Source: Pelotomaculum sp. UBA3103
Lineage (GTDB): Bacteria; Bacillota; Desulfotomaculia; Desulfotomaculales; Pelotomaculaceae
Direction of reading: 5' to 3'
Assembly: GCA_002365855.1 (NCBI GenBank)
Contig: DFAP01000070.1
Location: 1-20,708 of the forward strand
Length of the DNA stretch: 20,708 nt
The position numbers and the translations under genes are program-made. This document shows, piece by piece, positions 6,221-15,099 of the stretch. A model generated the notes under the pieces. It had not been told where the DNA came from, did not search any database, and saw only the letters and a program-made list of their open reading frames with translations. Positions within the stretch are counted from its first letter, which is position 1. The number at the start of each line of letters is the position of its first letter.

Positions 6221-6697
6221 TTAGATTATGACGCGATGGATTGAATGAGTTATCCCTTCTCTGCTGATATCAAGGATACCGTAACTGGGATTTCCACGGT
6301 CACGGGGTCTGGAGATGCTGCCCGGGTTGAATAAAAGCACCCCGCCCTCGACTACGGCCTCCGCCACATGAGTGTGTCCGAAAACTACAGCCTGCGCGCC
6401 TTGATCAACGGCATGTTCTAATAATTTGTCGTGCCGGTTCCTGGGCACACCTATATGTCCGTGTGCAAGCAGGATCTTCCGTCCTTCAATTTCAAATGTA
6501 AGTTCTGCCGGCCCCGTATGGTCATCACAGTTGCCACAAACCGCCTTAACCGTCAGCCCTGTTTCGGCGGCCAACTTGAGCCCGTCCCGGTAATAGTCTC
6601 CGGCATGCAGCGCCAGATCTACCCTGCCGGATTCCTGAAGCGCCCGAAGCGCGAATTCCAGCTTGCCGTGGCTGTCACTAAATACAATGACCCGCAT
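6221..6697 (-). CDS. YfcE/YsnB-family metallophosphoesterase
   Basis: A 158-residue single-domain phosphoesterase of the MJ0936/YfcE group. All calcineurin-like metal motifs are visible in order: FSDSHG (residues 6-11), HAGD (31-34), GNCDD (55-59), LAHGH and VFGHTH, then NPGS. The family hydrolyses phosphodiesters with Mn2+ in the cytoplasm; the natural substrate is not settled. The start is ATG with GAGGAG nine bases upstream. It lies 15 bases after rdgB, and the order rph, rdgB (ysnA), ysnB matches what I know of Bacillus subtilis, which supports orthology with YsnB. Length is normal. Confidence 0.92.
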   Translation of the reverse strand: MRVIVFSDSHGKLEFALRALQESGRVDLALHAGDYYRDGLKLAAETGLTVKAVCGNCDDHTGPAELTFEIEGRKILLAHGHIGVPRNRHDKLLEHAVDQGAQAVVFGHTHVAEAVVEGGVLLFNPGSISRPRDRGNPSYGILDISREGITHSIHRVII

Positions 6698-6712
6698 AAA
6701 CGGTCACTCCTC

Positions 6713-7321
6713 TTATTCTTCTTCCTCCATTTTTTTTAAATCCGAAAGAAGATCGATGACGTTGGCAAGGGCCTGGGCGCGGTGACTTATTTTATTTTTA
6801 GTTTCCTGGTCCAACTCGGCAAAGGTCTTTCCATATTCAGGCAGGTAAAACAACGGGTCGTAACCGAACCCACCGTCCCCCCGGGGCTCTTTGGCTATTA
6901 TACCGCTGCAAGTTCCCTCGGCTGTATAAACGAATCCTTCGGGCATGGCAATAGCCATGACACACTGAAACCTGGCGGTACGCTCTTCCTCTGGAACATC
7001 TGTTAACAAGTCTAATAGCATCTCATTATTGGCAGCGTCGTTCTTTTCCTCACCGGCAAAGCGAGCCGAATAAATCCCGGGCAGCCCCTCCAGGCAGTCA
7101 ACTTCCAGTCCAGAGTCATCGGCCAGCGCCATCAGGCCGGTTCTGTAACATACTTCTGATGCTTTGATGACGGCGTTTTCCCTGAATGTTTCCCCGTCCT
7201 CATCTATATCTCCGATATCTGTAAATTCATTTAACGAAACCACTTCAACCTCATAAGGTTTTAAGATCTCAGCTATTTCCTTGACCTTACCATCATTTTT
7301 TGTTGCCAAAACCAATTTCAT
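6713..7321 (-). CDS. rdgB: XTP/dITP diphosphatase (RdgB/HAM1 family)
   Basis: A 202-residue house-cleaning enzyme that hydrolyses dITP, XTP and other non-canonical purine nucleoside triphosphates to the monophosphate and pyrophosphate, keeping them out of DNA and RNA. Family motifs seen: [11 protein letters not shown] at the N-terminus, [19 protein letters not shown] with the catalytic acidic residues, [20 protein letters not shown] and the closing SHRAQAL. The length is typical, with a short acidic tail (KKMEEEE). The ATG overlaps the rph stop as ATGA and has its own GGAGGGGG site, so the two are translationally coupled. Confidence 0.96.
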   Translation of the reverse strand: MKLVLATKNDGKVKEIAEILKPYEVEVVSLNEFTDIGDIDEDGETFRENAVIKASEVCYRTGLMALADDSGLEVDCLEGLPGIYSARFAGEEKNDAANNEMLLDLLTDVPEEERTARFQCVMAIAMPEGFVYTAEGTCSGIIAKEPRGDGGFGYDPLFYLPEYGKTFAELDQETKNKISHRAQALANVIDLLSDLKKMEEEE

Positions 7322-8067
7322 TTGGTTCCCCCTCCGATAGCTGAAGCGGCGCCGTCCAGGGCTTCCTTCTGCAGCTTTACCAGCTGAAATATACCCTGTT
7401 CCGCCAGGTCGATCATTTCGCTCATTTCCTGGCGGGTAAAGGTTGCCTCCTCACCGGTTCCCTGCACTTCAACCAGGCGGCCGGAACCGGTCATGATAAT
7501 GTTCATGTCCACCTCCGCAGCGGAATCTTCTTTATAGCACAGGTCCAGGATGACTTCGTCCTTCAGTCTTCCGACACTGGTAGCAGCGATAAAATCCGTG
7601 ACCGGCAGGCGTTTGATGACTCCCTGGCTCTTAAGCTTTACCATGGCGTCAACCATCGCTATGAAAGCGCCGGTTATTGAGGCTGTACGGGTTCCCCCGT
7701 CCGCCTGAATAACGTCACAGTCAAGCCAGATTGTACGCTCCCCCAGTTCAGACAGATTGACCACTGCACGGAGTGACCGGCCAATCAGGCGCTGTATTTC
7801 GTAGGTACGGCCTCCAATCCTGCCCCTGGACGCCTCTCTTATAGTCCTAACCCCGGTAGCGCGCGGCAGCATCCCGTATTCGGCGGTAACCCAGCCCTTT
7901 CCTCCCCCCTTCATAAACGAAGGCAGTTTTTCTTCTACTGTCGCATTGCAGATAACCCTGGTGTCACCAACTTCGATTAGAACGGAACCCTCGGCGTGCT
8001 TGGTATAGTTCCTGGTGACCCGAACCGGCCGCAGTTGGTCCGGCTTTCTTCCGTCAACTCTGTCCAT
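7318..8067 (-). CDS. rph: Ribonuclease PH
   Basis: A 249-residue phosphorolytic 3'-5' exoribonuclease that trims tRNA 3' ends using phosphate, acting as a hexameric ring. Hallmarks: [15 protein letters not shown] at the start, the MLPRAT loop, the [19 protein letters not shown] helix and the [17 protein letters not shown] core with catalytic and phosphate-binding residues. The length is normal. ATG start with GAGGGG eight bases upstream. It follows the MBL-fold gene by 62 bases and overlaps rdgB by four, so it probably belongs to the long minus-strand transcript, though the 62-base gap could hold a separate promoter. Confidence 0.97.
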   Translation of the reverse strand: MDRVDGRKPDQLRPVRVTRNYTKHAEGSVLIEVGDTRVICNATVEEKLPSFMKGGGKGWVTAEYGMLPRATGVRTIREASRGRIGGRTYEIQRLIGRSLRAVVNLSELGERTIWLDCDVIQADGGTRTASITGAFIAMVDAMVKLKSQGVIKRLPVTDFIAATSVGRLKDEVILDLCYKEDSAAEVDMNIIMTGSGRLVEVQGTGEEATFTRQEMSEMIDLAEQGIFQLVKLQKEALDGAASAIGGGTK

Positions 8068-8129
8068 AGCCTATTCCCCTCTCATGGTATCTTATAGCTT
8101 ATCCTGACGCGTATTGAGTTGATGGATAA

Positions 8130-8900
8130 CTATATCTTGTATGCTTCCCATTCCCGTGCCACTGAGATAGTCCCAGAATACTCCTCTGCAGCCTGACTGC
8201 AGAGAACAGCAGGGTCATATTCAGGCCAGAAATGTGTAAGCAAAAGCCTTTTTACACGTGAATCTCCAGCAATCTCCCCGGCCTGGCGGGCAGTGAGGTG
8301 GACGTCTTTCATCGCTTCAGTGTCACTATCCAGGCCGCTGGCCTCACAAAGAAATAAATCAGCTTCTTCAGCCAGCGCAACAAGTTCACCTGTACGAGCT
8401 GTATCACCTGAAAAAACCAGTTTTCTGGAACCAGTCAGGGACACGGAGAACCCCGTCACAGAATGCCTGGTTGGAGCGAAGCGCAGGGTCAGCCCGTCCA
8501 GGTCAAGCCGGTGCGCCATGATATCCCCTGCAGCCTGCACCAGGGGCAGGGATTCGATGGTCTTTGCTTCAAAAGCTTTGTTATAGCTGGCCAGCAGGTT
8601 ATATTCTTCTGCCGGAGTACCGGGAGTATACAGTTTAATAGGACTGTTGATGCTGCCCTCACGCATGGCGCCTTCAACGGCGTGGCGCAGAGGAAAAAGA
8701 TCCAGATAATGGTCATGGTGTAGATGAGTAACAATAACCGTATGTAAGCACCGGAAGTCGACCAGGCTCATTAACCTGCTCAGGCTGCCGTTACCTGCCT
8801 CTAAAAGTATATTTAATCCGCCCTCGCGAATCAAGTACCCGGAACACGCTCCTCCCGCCCGGGGATAAGGGGCCCAGCAACCCAGCACAATCAGTTCCAA
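8130..8900 (-). CDS. MBL-fold metallohydrolase (YhfI-like)
   Basis: A metallo-beta-lactamase-fold hydrolase of about 256 residues, closest in layout to the RNase Z-like YhfI group. Numbered from ATG 8906, the metal motif is THLHHDH (H61, H63, D65, H66), with later ligands H148, D168 in FSGDT, H203 and H225 in LLLTHFWP. It lacks an obvious exosite arm like that of true tRNase Z, so substrate is unknown. The first ATG (8906) abuts GGGGGG with no spacing; TTG at 8900 is six bases from that site and gives the family-like opening MELIVLGCW, so I prefer it. It lies 39 bases after the activase gene on the same strand. Confidence 0.88.
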   Translation of the reverse strand: MELIVLGCWAPYPRAGGACSGYLIREGGLNILLEAGNGSLSRLMSLVDFRCLHTVIVTHLHHDHYLDLFPLRHAVEGAMREGSINSPIKLYTPGTPAEEYNLLASYNKAFEAKTIESLPLVQAAGDIMAHRLDLDGLTLRFAPTRHSVTGFSVSLTGSRKLVFSGDTARTGELVALAEEADLFLCEASGLDSDTEAMKDVHLTARQAGEIAGDSRVKRLLLTHFWPEYDPAVLCSQAAEEYSGTISVAREWEAYKI

Positions 8901-8939
8901 ATACATCCCCCCGTAAAAGAGTTTTATACCAAATCAAAA

Positions 8940-9710
8940 CTAACGGGCCGCTTCCATCTCCGTGTCTAAACAGCATCCGATAGCCCCGGCAAACTCGGGA
9001 TTCTCGGGGACAATTACCTGCGCGCCTGTATTTTCACCGATGATCCGCCCCAGGGCACTGTTGCGGGCCACCCCGCCTGTGAAGACAATAGTATCGCTGC
9101 TCAGTTTGGCCAGCATGGGCCGAATCCTTTTGTAGATGCTATGGTTGACTCCGGCAGCAAGTGAAGGAATGGAGCAGCCCTCCACTACTCTTCCGATGAG
9201 TTCGCTTTCCCCGAAAATAGCGCAGGTGGAGGTCAGTTCTACCGGAGACAGGTAGTAACGGCTTAGTTCATCCAGGCTGATATTCAGCGCCGCGGCCATA
9301 TTTTCCAGGTAGCGGCCTGTGCTTGCAGCACATTTATCGTTGGTCAGGAAGTCAACCAGATTCCCGTTTCGAACCAAGGCTACCTTGCTGTCCTGCCCGC
9401 CCAGATCAAGCAGGGTAAAATCAGACAGCCCGGTAAGGAACGCAGCGCCTAGTACATGGGCTTTGATCTCCGGAATGACCCTGGCCCCCTTGACTTTAAC
9501 CGACTGGCGCCCGTAACCGGTTGCTGTCAAGGCTTCCCCTGTCACTGGCAGATTCATGGACATAACATCCACTACAAACTGTCCGCCTGTGTTTTTACCA
9601 TATTCTTTGTAGAATTTCATAGTGTCATAACTTTCAAGCCTCAGGGAGTGATCTTCTCCCATCAGGGCAACTTTAACGCTGCGGCTTCCTAGATCCAGCC
9701 CTGCAATCAT
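8940..9710 (-). CDS. ATP-dependent activase of 2-hydroxyacyl-CoA dehydratase type (BadF/BcrA/HgdC family)
   Basis: About 256 residues with the ASKHA fold. This family uses ATP hydrolysis and a [4Fe-4S] cluster shared across a homodimer to inject low-potential electrons into a partner enzyme. Numbered from GTG 9719: GLDLGS (7-12) and LLDLGGQDSK (103-112) bind ATP, ATGYGR is at 66-71, E84 and H88 sit in EIKAH, and the probable cluster ligands are C130 in NDKCAASTGR and C166 in STCAIFGESE; FTGGVARN closes the site at 213-220. ATG 9710 is preferred because GAGGTG is six bases before it. It lies directly after the dehydratase-like gene, its likely partner. Confidence 0.9.
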   Translation of the reverse strand: MIAGLDLGSRSVKVALMGEDHSLRLESYDTMKFYKEYGKNTGGQFVVDVMSMNLPVTGEALTATGYGRQSVKVKGARVIPEIKAHVLGAAFLTGLSDFTLLDLGGQDSKVALVRNGNLVDFLTNDKCAASTGRYLENMAAALNISLDELSRYYLSPVELTSTCAIFGESELIGRVVEGCSIPSLAAGVNHSIYKRIRPMLAKLSSDTIVFTGGVARNSALGRIIGENTGAQVIVPENPEFAGAIGCCLDTEMEAAR

Positions 9711-9715
9711 CCGGG

Positions 9716-10693
9716 TCACCTCAACATATCGAGGAAGACATCCAGCCTCATGCGCGTCCGTGCGTCCAATCTTTTCGGGACGTCACCTTCCACGGTCAGC
9801 ACCGGCAGGTCAATCATCTTCCTGATAATCAGGTCTTCGATCTGGCGAAAGCAGAAGCTCTGGGCATAGTGTATAATCCCGTCCAGTTTCCTCCTTGCCG
9901 CCTCGCGCTTAATATCCTCCAGGCGAAAGAAAATACCATAGGGATAGGTATACATGCGGTACTGCTCGACCAGGTCTCCGGTGTCAAAGGGCATGGTAAA
10001 CTGCCTCTGTGTCTCGTTAAAAACCACGCGAGCGCCGCGTTCTTCAAGGTAAGGATAAATCTCGCCCATGATTGGAGGCACTCCGATGTATCCCAACCGC
10101 AGCATTTTGACCCCGGAAGGCTTGGGACCCGCCATCTTCATGACTTCTTCAACTTCCGATGCAAATGACTCTGGATTGCCATTAAAATCGCTGCAGCTAA
10201 CCTGGTAAAGATGATTGTCCCATCCGCTGATCCGGTTCTCCTCCCAGGTCATCCGGTCCAACTCCCAAACACTGCGCCTGACCAGGTCCAGCCGTTCTTT
10301 TGCATCCTGCACCTGCTTCCAGGTAACTCCAAAATATGACATCATTTTTTCCAACTGAAGCCGAAGCAGGTCGGGATCCCTGTCATAAGGAAAGGCGAAG
10401 GGAAACACTTCTATTCCACTCAGCTGGAGAGTCTCCATCAGGGCGTGGGTATTGCTGCAGTCGCCCTGGGTTACAGCAATTATGGTGCGGATGTCCTTGT
10501 TTTTTAAGACTGTGCTGTAAATCCCCTTGATCCAGGCACAGAGATTTCGCGGGTAGCCGGCGATTTCAGCTTCCTCAAGAAGGGCTTGTGGATTTTCATC
10601 AGCCATGAAAATGTTATTTAAATCTACGGGTATACATCCAGCAGCGTAAAGTACCTCTACAGGTACTGTGGTGGTAATACCGACCTTAGACAA
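9716..10693 (-). CDS. 2-hydroxyacyl-CoA dehydratase D-component-like Fe-S protein
   Basis: A 325-residue member of the HgdB/FldB-C superfamily, the partner type of the adjacent activase. Five cysteines are present: C20 in AAGC, C52 in NLCAW, C79 in TQGDCSN, C167, and C281 in QSFCFRQ. C20, C52, C79 and C281 stand at places where the family holds Fe-S ligands. Only one such subunit is encoded here, unlike true dehydratases with two, so it may be homodimeric, as in double-cubane-cluster proteins, or have another role. The start is TTG with GGGAGG seven bases upstream. It is the first gene of the minus-strand cluster, with a predicted promoter about 50 bases upstream. Substrate unknown. Confidence 0.82.
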   Translation of the reverse strand: MSKVGITTTVPVEVLYAAGCIPVDLNNIFMADENPQALLEEAEIAGYPRNLCAWIKGIYSTVLKNKDIRTIIAVTQGDCSNTHALMETLQLSGIEVFPFAFPYDRDPDLLRLQLEKMMSYFGVTWKQVQDAKERLDLVRRSVWELDRMTWEENRISGWDNHLYQVSCSDFNGNPESFASEVEEVMKMAGPKPSGVKMLRLGYIGVPPIMGEIYPYLEERGARVVFNETQRQFTMPFDTGDLVEQYRMYTYPYGIFFRLEDIKREAARRKLDGIIHYAQSFCFRQIEDLIIRKMIDLPVLTVEGDVPKRLDARTRMRLDVFLDMLR

Positions 10694-10740
10694 AGTTCCC
10701 GCCTCCCTTCCCCTCTCATTATGCCCACGACGTGAAAAAA

Positions 10741-10769
10741 TTTATCTATTAAACTGCCCTCTTAAACAA
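10741..10769 (-). promoter_or_regulatory. Possible promoter of the dehydratase-like to ysnB cluster
   Basis: On the minus strand TTGTTT (10769 to 10764) and GATAAA (10746 to 10741) are 17 bases apart, about 48 bases before the TTG start at 10693. Both boxes are imperfect. Confidence 0.35.
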
Positions 10770-10830
10770 AGCTATTCAGATCCTATTATTTTTTATAATT
10801 CCCTGAAATGACAGGGGTTCCTCCTTTATT

Positions 10831-10874
10831 TTACAAAAAAAACCCGCACCGTCTTCCAAGAAATACGGCCGGGT
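10831..10874 (-). terminator. Terminator of the amidase gene
   Basis: ACCCG (10842-10846) pairs with CGGGT (10870-10874) and CCGT (10849-10852) with ACGG (10865-10868). On the minus strand the hairpin is followed by eight T residues. The plus strand also has a T6 run after it, so it may work both ways. Confidence 0.8.
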
Positions 10875-10906
10875 ACTTTTTTAATCTGAAATTAGACTTG
10901 TATTGT

Positions 10907-12913
10907 TTATGCGCTTCTTTTCTCAGAGAGGTACAATCCTATTCCTCTCACTATAGCCTCCGCTGCTTTATTTTTGAAATCGTCAGTATTAATCAATTTC
11001 TCTTCATTAAGGTTAGAGATAAAAGCTAGCTCAGTCAGGATAGACGGCATATCGGAAGTGCGGAGCACCACGAAGTTTGCTTCCTTGATTCCTACATCTC
11101 TTAAGCCCAGGGATCTTAACAGCTCGGTCTGGACATATCCTGCCAACCTTCTGCTTTCCTGAACCCTGGCAGCCTGGCTGCTCTCTTTGCCGCTGTATAT
11201 ATACGTGCTTGTTCCACCATAGGAAGAATCTTCATTGGCATTGATGTGAATGCTGACAAAAACGCTTGCGTTGGCCTGGTTAGCCTTGTCAGTCCTCTCA
11301 TACAACCCGATAGTCTGATCCCCCGTCCTGGTCATGATAACCTTTGCGCCCTGGGCCTCCAGGAGTCTGGCCACCCTTTTGGCCACATCCAGAGTAATAG
11401 CTTTTTCTTTGGTACCGTTTTTCCCGGTAGCCCCGGTTTCAGCCCCACCATGACCGGGGTCGATGACGATGACCTTACCTTTGTATGAACTATAGTTAAT
11501 CTCGGGTATGTAGGTCTGGACAGTCAGCTTTTTTTGGTCCCCGGAGAGCGAAGCTACGTATTGTGCGCCGCCCGACAATTCAATAACCAGCCTTGTAATA
11601 TCGGGCTCCCTCTGAAAATAGCCTGTCCGCACTTTATTGACAGTTTTAGAATTTACATCGGTGCTTAGAGGCAACGTACCGGGAGCAATATCTTTTAGAT
11701 CGATAACCAGGCGGTCAGGATTTTTCAGGAAAAACGATGTGTACTCGATAGACACGTCAGTCTCTACAACAGTGCTTGTCTTATCTCCCACGTCGTTAAT
11801 CTCCAGGGATAGCGCCTTGCCTGCCTGGCCTACAACACCACTGCTGCCTGGCGCCGTTGGAGTAACCGGTGTTTCTGGTTGCTCCGGCGTCGTTGGGGTA
11901 ACCGGTGTTGCTGGTATCACAGGAGCCGGTGTATTAACACTAACCAACCAACCGGCAATCCACCCTGTGCCGCCGTTTGAAAGTTTAACACTGAACCATT
12001 CACCAGACTGATCCATGACCGGCAGGTTATTACCCTGGTAAGCCTGTCCAACTATACCGCTGGATGTTCCGGGACCGCTCCGGACATTGACGACGCTTCC
12101 CGTAACAACCGCTACCCTTCCGCCACCACGGGAGGTATCGGAACTAGAAGGAGTCGAAGGAGTAACTGTCGCTTGTTTGATGCTAACGAGCCAGCCTGCA
12201 ATCCACCCGGTGCCGCCGTTGCTAAGCTTTACACGATACCACTCACCGGACTGTTCCAGGACAGCCAGGCTGTCGCCCTGTACTACCTGACCCACTATTC
12301 CATTGGTCGTGCCGGGTCCGCTCCGGACATTGACAGAACTGCCGGAAACAACCGCGATCTTTTCTGCCTGGGCTGTTTCGGAACTCGAGGGAACAGATGG
12401 ATTTGCAGGAGAAGAGCCGGTTGTCTGAACTACAACAAGCCACCCGGCAACCCATCCCGTGGCTCCAGTACTTAGGCGAATCTTTAACCAATCGCCTGAT
12501 TTTTCAATAACCGGCAGGCGCTCACCATTGCCTGCCTGCGAGATAACATTGTAATTTGTGCCCGGACCACTCCGGACGTTGATATAGCTTGTGCTAACCA
12601 GGGCTTCCTGGATGGAAGCCTGCTGCTGTTCAATGTTAACCAGCCAACCGGCAACCCATCCTTTACTACCTGATGGCAGGCTTATTCCAACCCAATCTCC
12701 GGACTTGTCCAAAACCTGAAAGCGCTCACCCTTCCGAGCTGACAACAAAATGTTGAAACCTGTGCCGGGGCCGCTGCGGATGTTGACTACTTCGCCCGTC
12801 ACAACAGCCGTTTCACCTGCGGCTGCAGATAGCTGGGGAAACGTAAAGATAACGCCAAGGAACAGAACCAGCGCGGTTAGGGTTACAAAACAAATACTTT
12901 GCCTTACGCGCAT
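10907..12913 (-). CDS. Secreted N-acetylmuramoyl-L-alanine amidase with four SH3b domains
   Basis: A 668-residue exported cell-wall hydrolase that cleaves the bond between N-acetylmuramic acid and L-alanine. A signal peptide (basic MRVRQ, hydrophobic 7-25, likely cleavage after about SAAA) is followed by four SH3b repeats (about 35-94, 103-162, 185-245, 266-326), each with NVRSGPGT and GW.AGWLV. A Pro/Thr linker (327-357), an AMIN domain (about 366-470) and an Amidase_3 domain (479-663) complete it. Zinc ligands are H488 in DPGHGG, E503 in KEKA and H556 in SIHINAN, with catalytic E628 in ELAFISN. ATG start with GAGGGGG seven bases upstream; a small CCCG/CGGG hairpin (12930-12941) lies just before it. 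It appears monocistronic, with its own terminator. Repeats 3 and 4 are nearly identical in protein sequence. Confidence 0.95.
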   Translation of the reverse strand: MRVRQSICFVTLTALVLFLGVIFTFPQLSAAAGETAVVTGEVVNIRSGPGTGFNILLSARKGERFQVLDKSGDWVGISLPSGSKGWVAGWLVNIEQQQASIQEALVSTSYINVRSGPGTNYNVISQAGNGERLPVIEKSGDWLKIRLSTGATGWVAGWLVVVQTTGSSPANPSVPSSSETAQAEKIAVVSGSSVNVRSGPGTTNGIVGQVVQGDSLAVLEQSGEWYRVKLSNGGTGWIAGWLVSIKQATVTPSTPSSSDTSRGGGRVAVVTGSVVNVRSGPGTSSGIVGQAYQGNNLPVMDQSGEWFSVKLSNGGTGWIAGWLVSVNTPAPVIPATPVTPTTPEQPETPVTPTAPGSSGVVGQAGKALSLEINDVGDKTSTVVETDVSIEYTSFFLKNPDRLVIDLKDIAPGTLPLSTDVNSKTVNKVRTGYFQREPDITRLVIELSGGAQYVASLSGDQKKLTVQTYIPEINYSSYKGKVIVIDPGHGGAETGATGKNGTKEKAITLDVAKRVARLLEAQGAKVIMTRTGDQTIGLYERTDKANQANASVFVSIHINANEDSSYGGTSTYIYSGKESSQAARVQESRRLAGYVQTELLRSLGLRDVGIKEANFVVLRTSDMPSILTELAFISNLNEEKLINTDDFKNKAAEAIVRGIGLYLSEKRSA

Positions 12914-13318
12914 CCACAGACCCCCTCTACCCGGTAACGGGAGATAGTTAAGGAACTAAAGTAATAATTTCTACATCCTACCCTAAAATTCCTCTTATTT
13001 CATTTAATAAAATCATCGGTAAAAACTTCTAAAAACTAAAGTCAAAAATTGCTGCCGGTGAATCCTGTTTTATTTTGCAAATTCTGCTCTTGTTTTGTTA
13101 GACTGTGGAAGTCACCGGATGGTTCCCTAAAATCCGCGTTATTTTACTAATAATTGATTAAAATATAACAAACAGAAAAAGAGAAGTATCGCTACTTCCC
13201 TCCATATTGACGCAAAGTTTTTTGGTCTTTTACCTTCATGCTGCACCTAGTGTCATGACCTTGTGTTATGCAAAAAATGCCTATTTTTGAGAGTCAGACG
13301 GCCTTAACAGGTTCACAG
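12914..13318. other. 405-base intergenic region between permease and amidase genes
   Basis: AT-rich. It holds the permease-operon terminator (13176-13198), a spaced inverted repeat CCGGTGA (13055-13061) / TCACCGG (13112-13118), and the amidase leader with a small hairpin. I found no convincing sigma-A promoter for the amidase and no coding frame. Confidence 0.6.
13176..13198 (-). terminator. Terminator of the three-gene permease operon
   Basis: GAAGTA (13183-13188) and TACTTC (13193-13198) form a perfect six-bp stem with a four-base loop. On the minus strand TCTTTTTC follows. It lies 120 bases beyond the permease stop. Confidence 0.65.
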
Positions 13319-14677
13319 CTACTTCCCCTCTACTTCTTTAGTTGCCCGCGCCGGACGACGCCTTGCGGCTGGTTTTCTGGTTTCGTATTTCTTTTTGAGG
13401 CGCGGTACTACTGTATTGACATAGACTAATGTAGCAACGAACGCTATGGACATGTATAAAAGTGCACTGAGGTCTGCCGATAAAACCGCAACTGCCAGCA
13501 GTGTAAAAATAAAGACAGTTAATATTGGGACAAGATATCCTCCTTTAATTAAGTAAGGACGTACCTGTTCTGGCATCCTTCGGCGCAGGCTGATTACAGC
13601 CAGGCCAACCATGGCGTAAACGATAGACGACATGGCAGCAGCGAGTCCCACCAGCACAAGGTATTGGTTGGTTAACAGGGTTAGTCCGGAAGCAACCAAA
13701 CCTATAAAAAAGAGGGTTATAATGGCAACCCAGGGGGTAAAATAACGCATGCTTATTTTACTGAAAACCGCCGGAAGTACGTGCTCTCTGGCGGAAGCGT
13801 ACATAAACCGGGAGACACTGATAATACCTGCGTTAAATGTTTTTAAGGAGGTTGCCAGGATAATTATAATCATCAAGGAAGCGCCGAAATCACCCAGGAC
13901 AGCCCGTGCGAAAACTAACTGTGGGGCAGGTGACGCTATCAGGACCTCCTTGGGTACGACAGCGGTCATGGCCACGGTAAATATGGCGTAAACTACGCTC
14001 AAGATCCCCAGCGCAATCATCATACCCTTTGAAATCTGTTTAACCTGAGTGACTTCTTCAACCAGCGGCGTCACCCACTCGAACCCCACGAAAAGGAATA
14101 CACCTACTGCTACAGCGTTTATTATCCCCACTGCGCCGCCGGGTGAAAAGGGAGCATCTAATTTAAAACCAACCTTGCCCAGGGCGAACAGGCCTATTAA
14201 AACTAAAAACACGATTAGGCTGTAAGTAATTACATCCTGGAACACTCCTGCGATCTTAATTCCCCTCAGGTTCATCCCGGTTACCAGCATGAGCATCACG
14301 ACAATCCAGGCATATGACGGTATTGCTGGAAAAGCTTCGTTCAGCACCTTGGACAGGATATAGCTTTCTACCCCTACTACCCCGACAACCACGACGAGCA
14401 TATATAACAACGAAACAGTCAGCGCAACCTGTTCGTTGAAGGCCCGGCTAAAATAAAGGCGTATTCCGGCGGCAGTGGGCAAAAGACCGTTTAGCTCGGA
14501 AAAACAGGCCGCAGCCAAAAAACAGAGAGCCCCGCCAATTAAAATGGCTATCCAGGCGGTATCACCCAAAACGTAATTGGCTACCATCACTGCCGCCACA
14601 AAAGACGAACTGGCCATGGTCAGGCCAGCGCTGGTAGCAACCACTGTGCGGAGGGTAAGAACTCTCTTTAACTGCAT
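13319..14677 (-). CDS. APC-family amino acid permease
   Basis: About 452 residues with roughly twelve hydrophobic segments, consistent with the amino acid-polyamine-organocation superfamily in the cytoplasmic membrane. The first segment (TSAGLTMASSSFVAAVM) has the small-residue character of the substrate-binding unwound helix. FVGFEWVTPLVEEV matches the conserved region of helix 6, and SRFMYASAREHVLPAVFSKI matches the loop after helix 8. The C-terminus is a very basic cytoplasmic tail. The substrate cannot be named. ATG 14677 is preferred over GTG 14686, since GGGGTG precedes it by six bases; the upstream SCP2-like gene stops two bases before, so the genes are coupled. Confidence 0.9.
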   Translation of the reverse strand: MQLKRVLTLRTVVATSAGLTMASSSFVAAVMVANYVLGDTAWIAILIGGALCFLAAACFSELNGLLPTAAGIRLYFSRAFNEQVALTVSLLYMLVVVVGVVGVESYILSKVLNEAFPAIPSYAWIVVMLMLVTGMNLRGIKIAGVFQDVITYSLIVFLVLIGLFALGKVGFKLDAPFSPGGAVGIINAVAVGVFLFVGFEWVTPLVEEVTQVKQISKGMMIALGILSVVYAIFTVAMTAVVPKEVLIASPAPQLVFARAVLGDFGASLMIIIILATSLKTFNAGIISVSRFMYASAREHVLPAVFSKISMRYFTPWVAIITLFFIGLVASGLTLLTNQYLVLVGLAAAMSSIVYAMVGLAVISLRRRMPEQVRPYLIKGGYLVPILTVFIFTLLAVAVLSADLSALLYMSIAFVATLVYVNTVVPRLKKKYETRKPAARRRPARATKEVEGK

Positions 14678-14678
14678 C

Positions 14679-15032
14679 CTATTCACCCCAGATCATCAGG
14701 ATGATAAAATCCAAGCGGGTGATATCGTCTTCAGATCCCATTACGCGCAAAGTCCCATTATTATAAGGCTCCGTGGGATTAATGTCACCGTAGAAAACAT
14801 CGGCCAGTGTTTCACTGTCGGAAACCACAGTCAAATCCGGAGCGCCGGAAGCCCCCTCGTTCAGTGAAAGCACACCGTCTTTTAAAGTCAAAGTATGTAT
14901 TGATTCGATATCGGTGGCCTTGATCAGCACCACCCGGTCCCAGTCCCTGTTCATAATTTTTAGTCGTTCGTTTTTACTGTAGTTATCCGTAAAGGTTTTC
15001 AAACTCTCTGTAATCTCAAGATGTGTGGCCAC
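14679..15032 (-). CDS. SCP2 sterol-carrier-like domain protein
   Basis: A 117-residue single-domain protein. The C-terminal half (PDLTVVSDSETLADVFYGDINPTEP in pieces: DLTVVSDSETLADVF, GDINPTEPY, NGTLRVMGSEDDI) fits the SCP2 lipid-binding fold, in which a hydrophobic tunnel binds lipids or acyl-CoA. The start is GTG with GGAGGGGG about five bases upstream. It sits between the quinate-dehydrogenase-type gene and the permease in a tight minus-strand operon. How a lipid-binding domain relates to a permease is unclear, and the ligand is unknown. Confidence 0.75.
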   Translation of the reverse strand: MATHLEITESLKTFTDNYSKNERLKIMNRDWDRVVLIKATDIESIHTLTLKDGVLSLNEGASGAPDLTVVSDSETLADVFYGDINPTEPYNNGTLRVMGSEDDITRLDFIILMIWGE

Positions 15033-15099
15033 CGTTCCCCCTCCTTGCAGGTTGTAGGTTTACATGATCAGCAAAATATACAAAAAAGTTCTGTCTTTC

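Noticed and set aside
11637..12475. Long plus-strand frames opposite the amidase
   Set aside because: They arise from the repetitive SH3b and Pro/Thr coding DNA and have no start signals.
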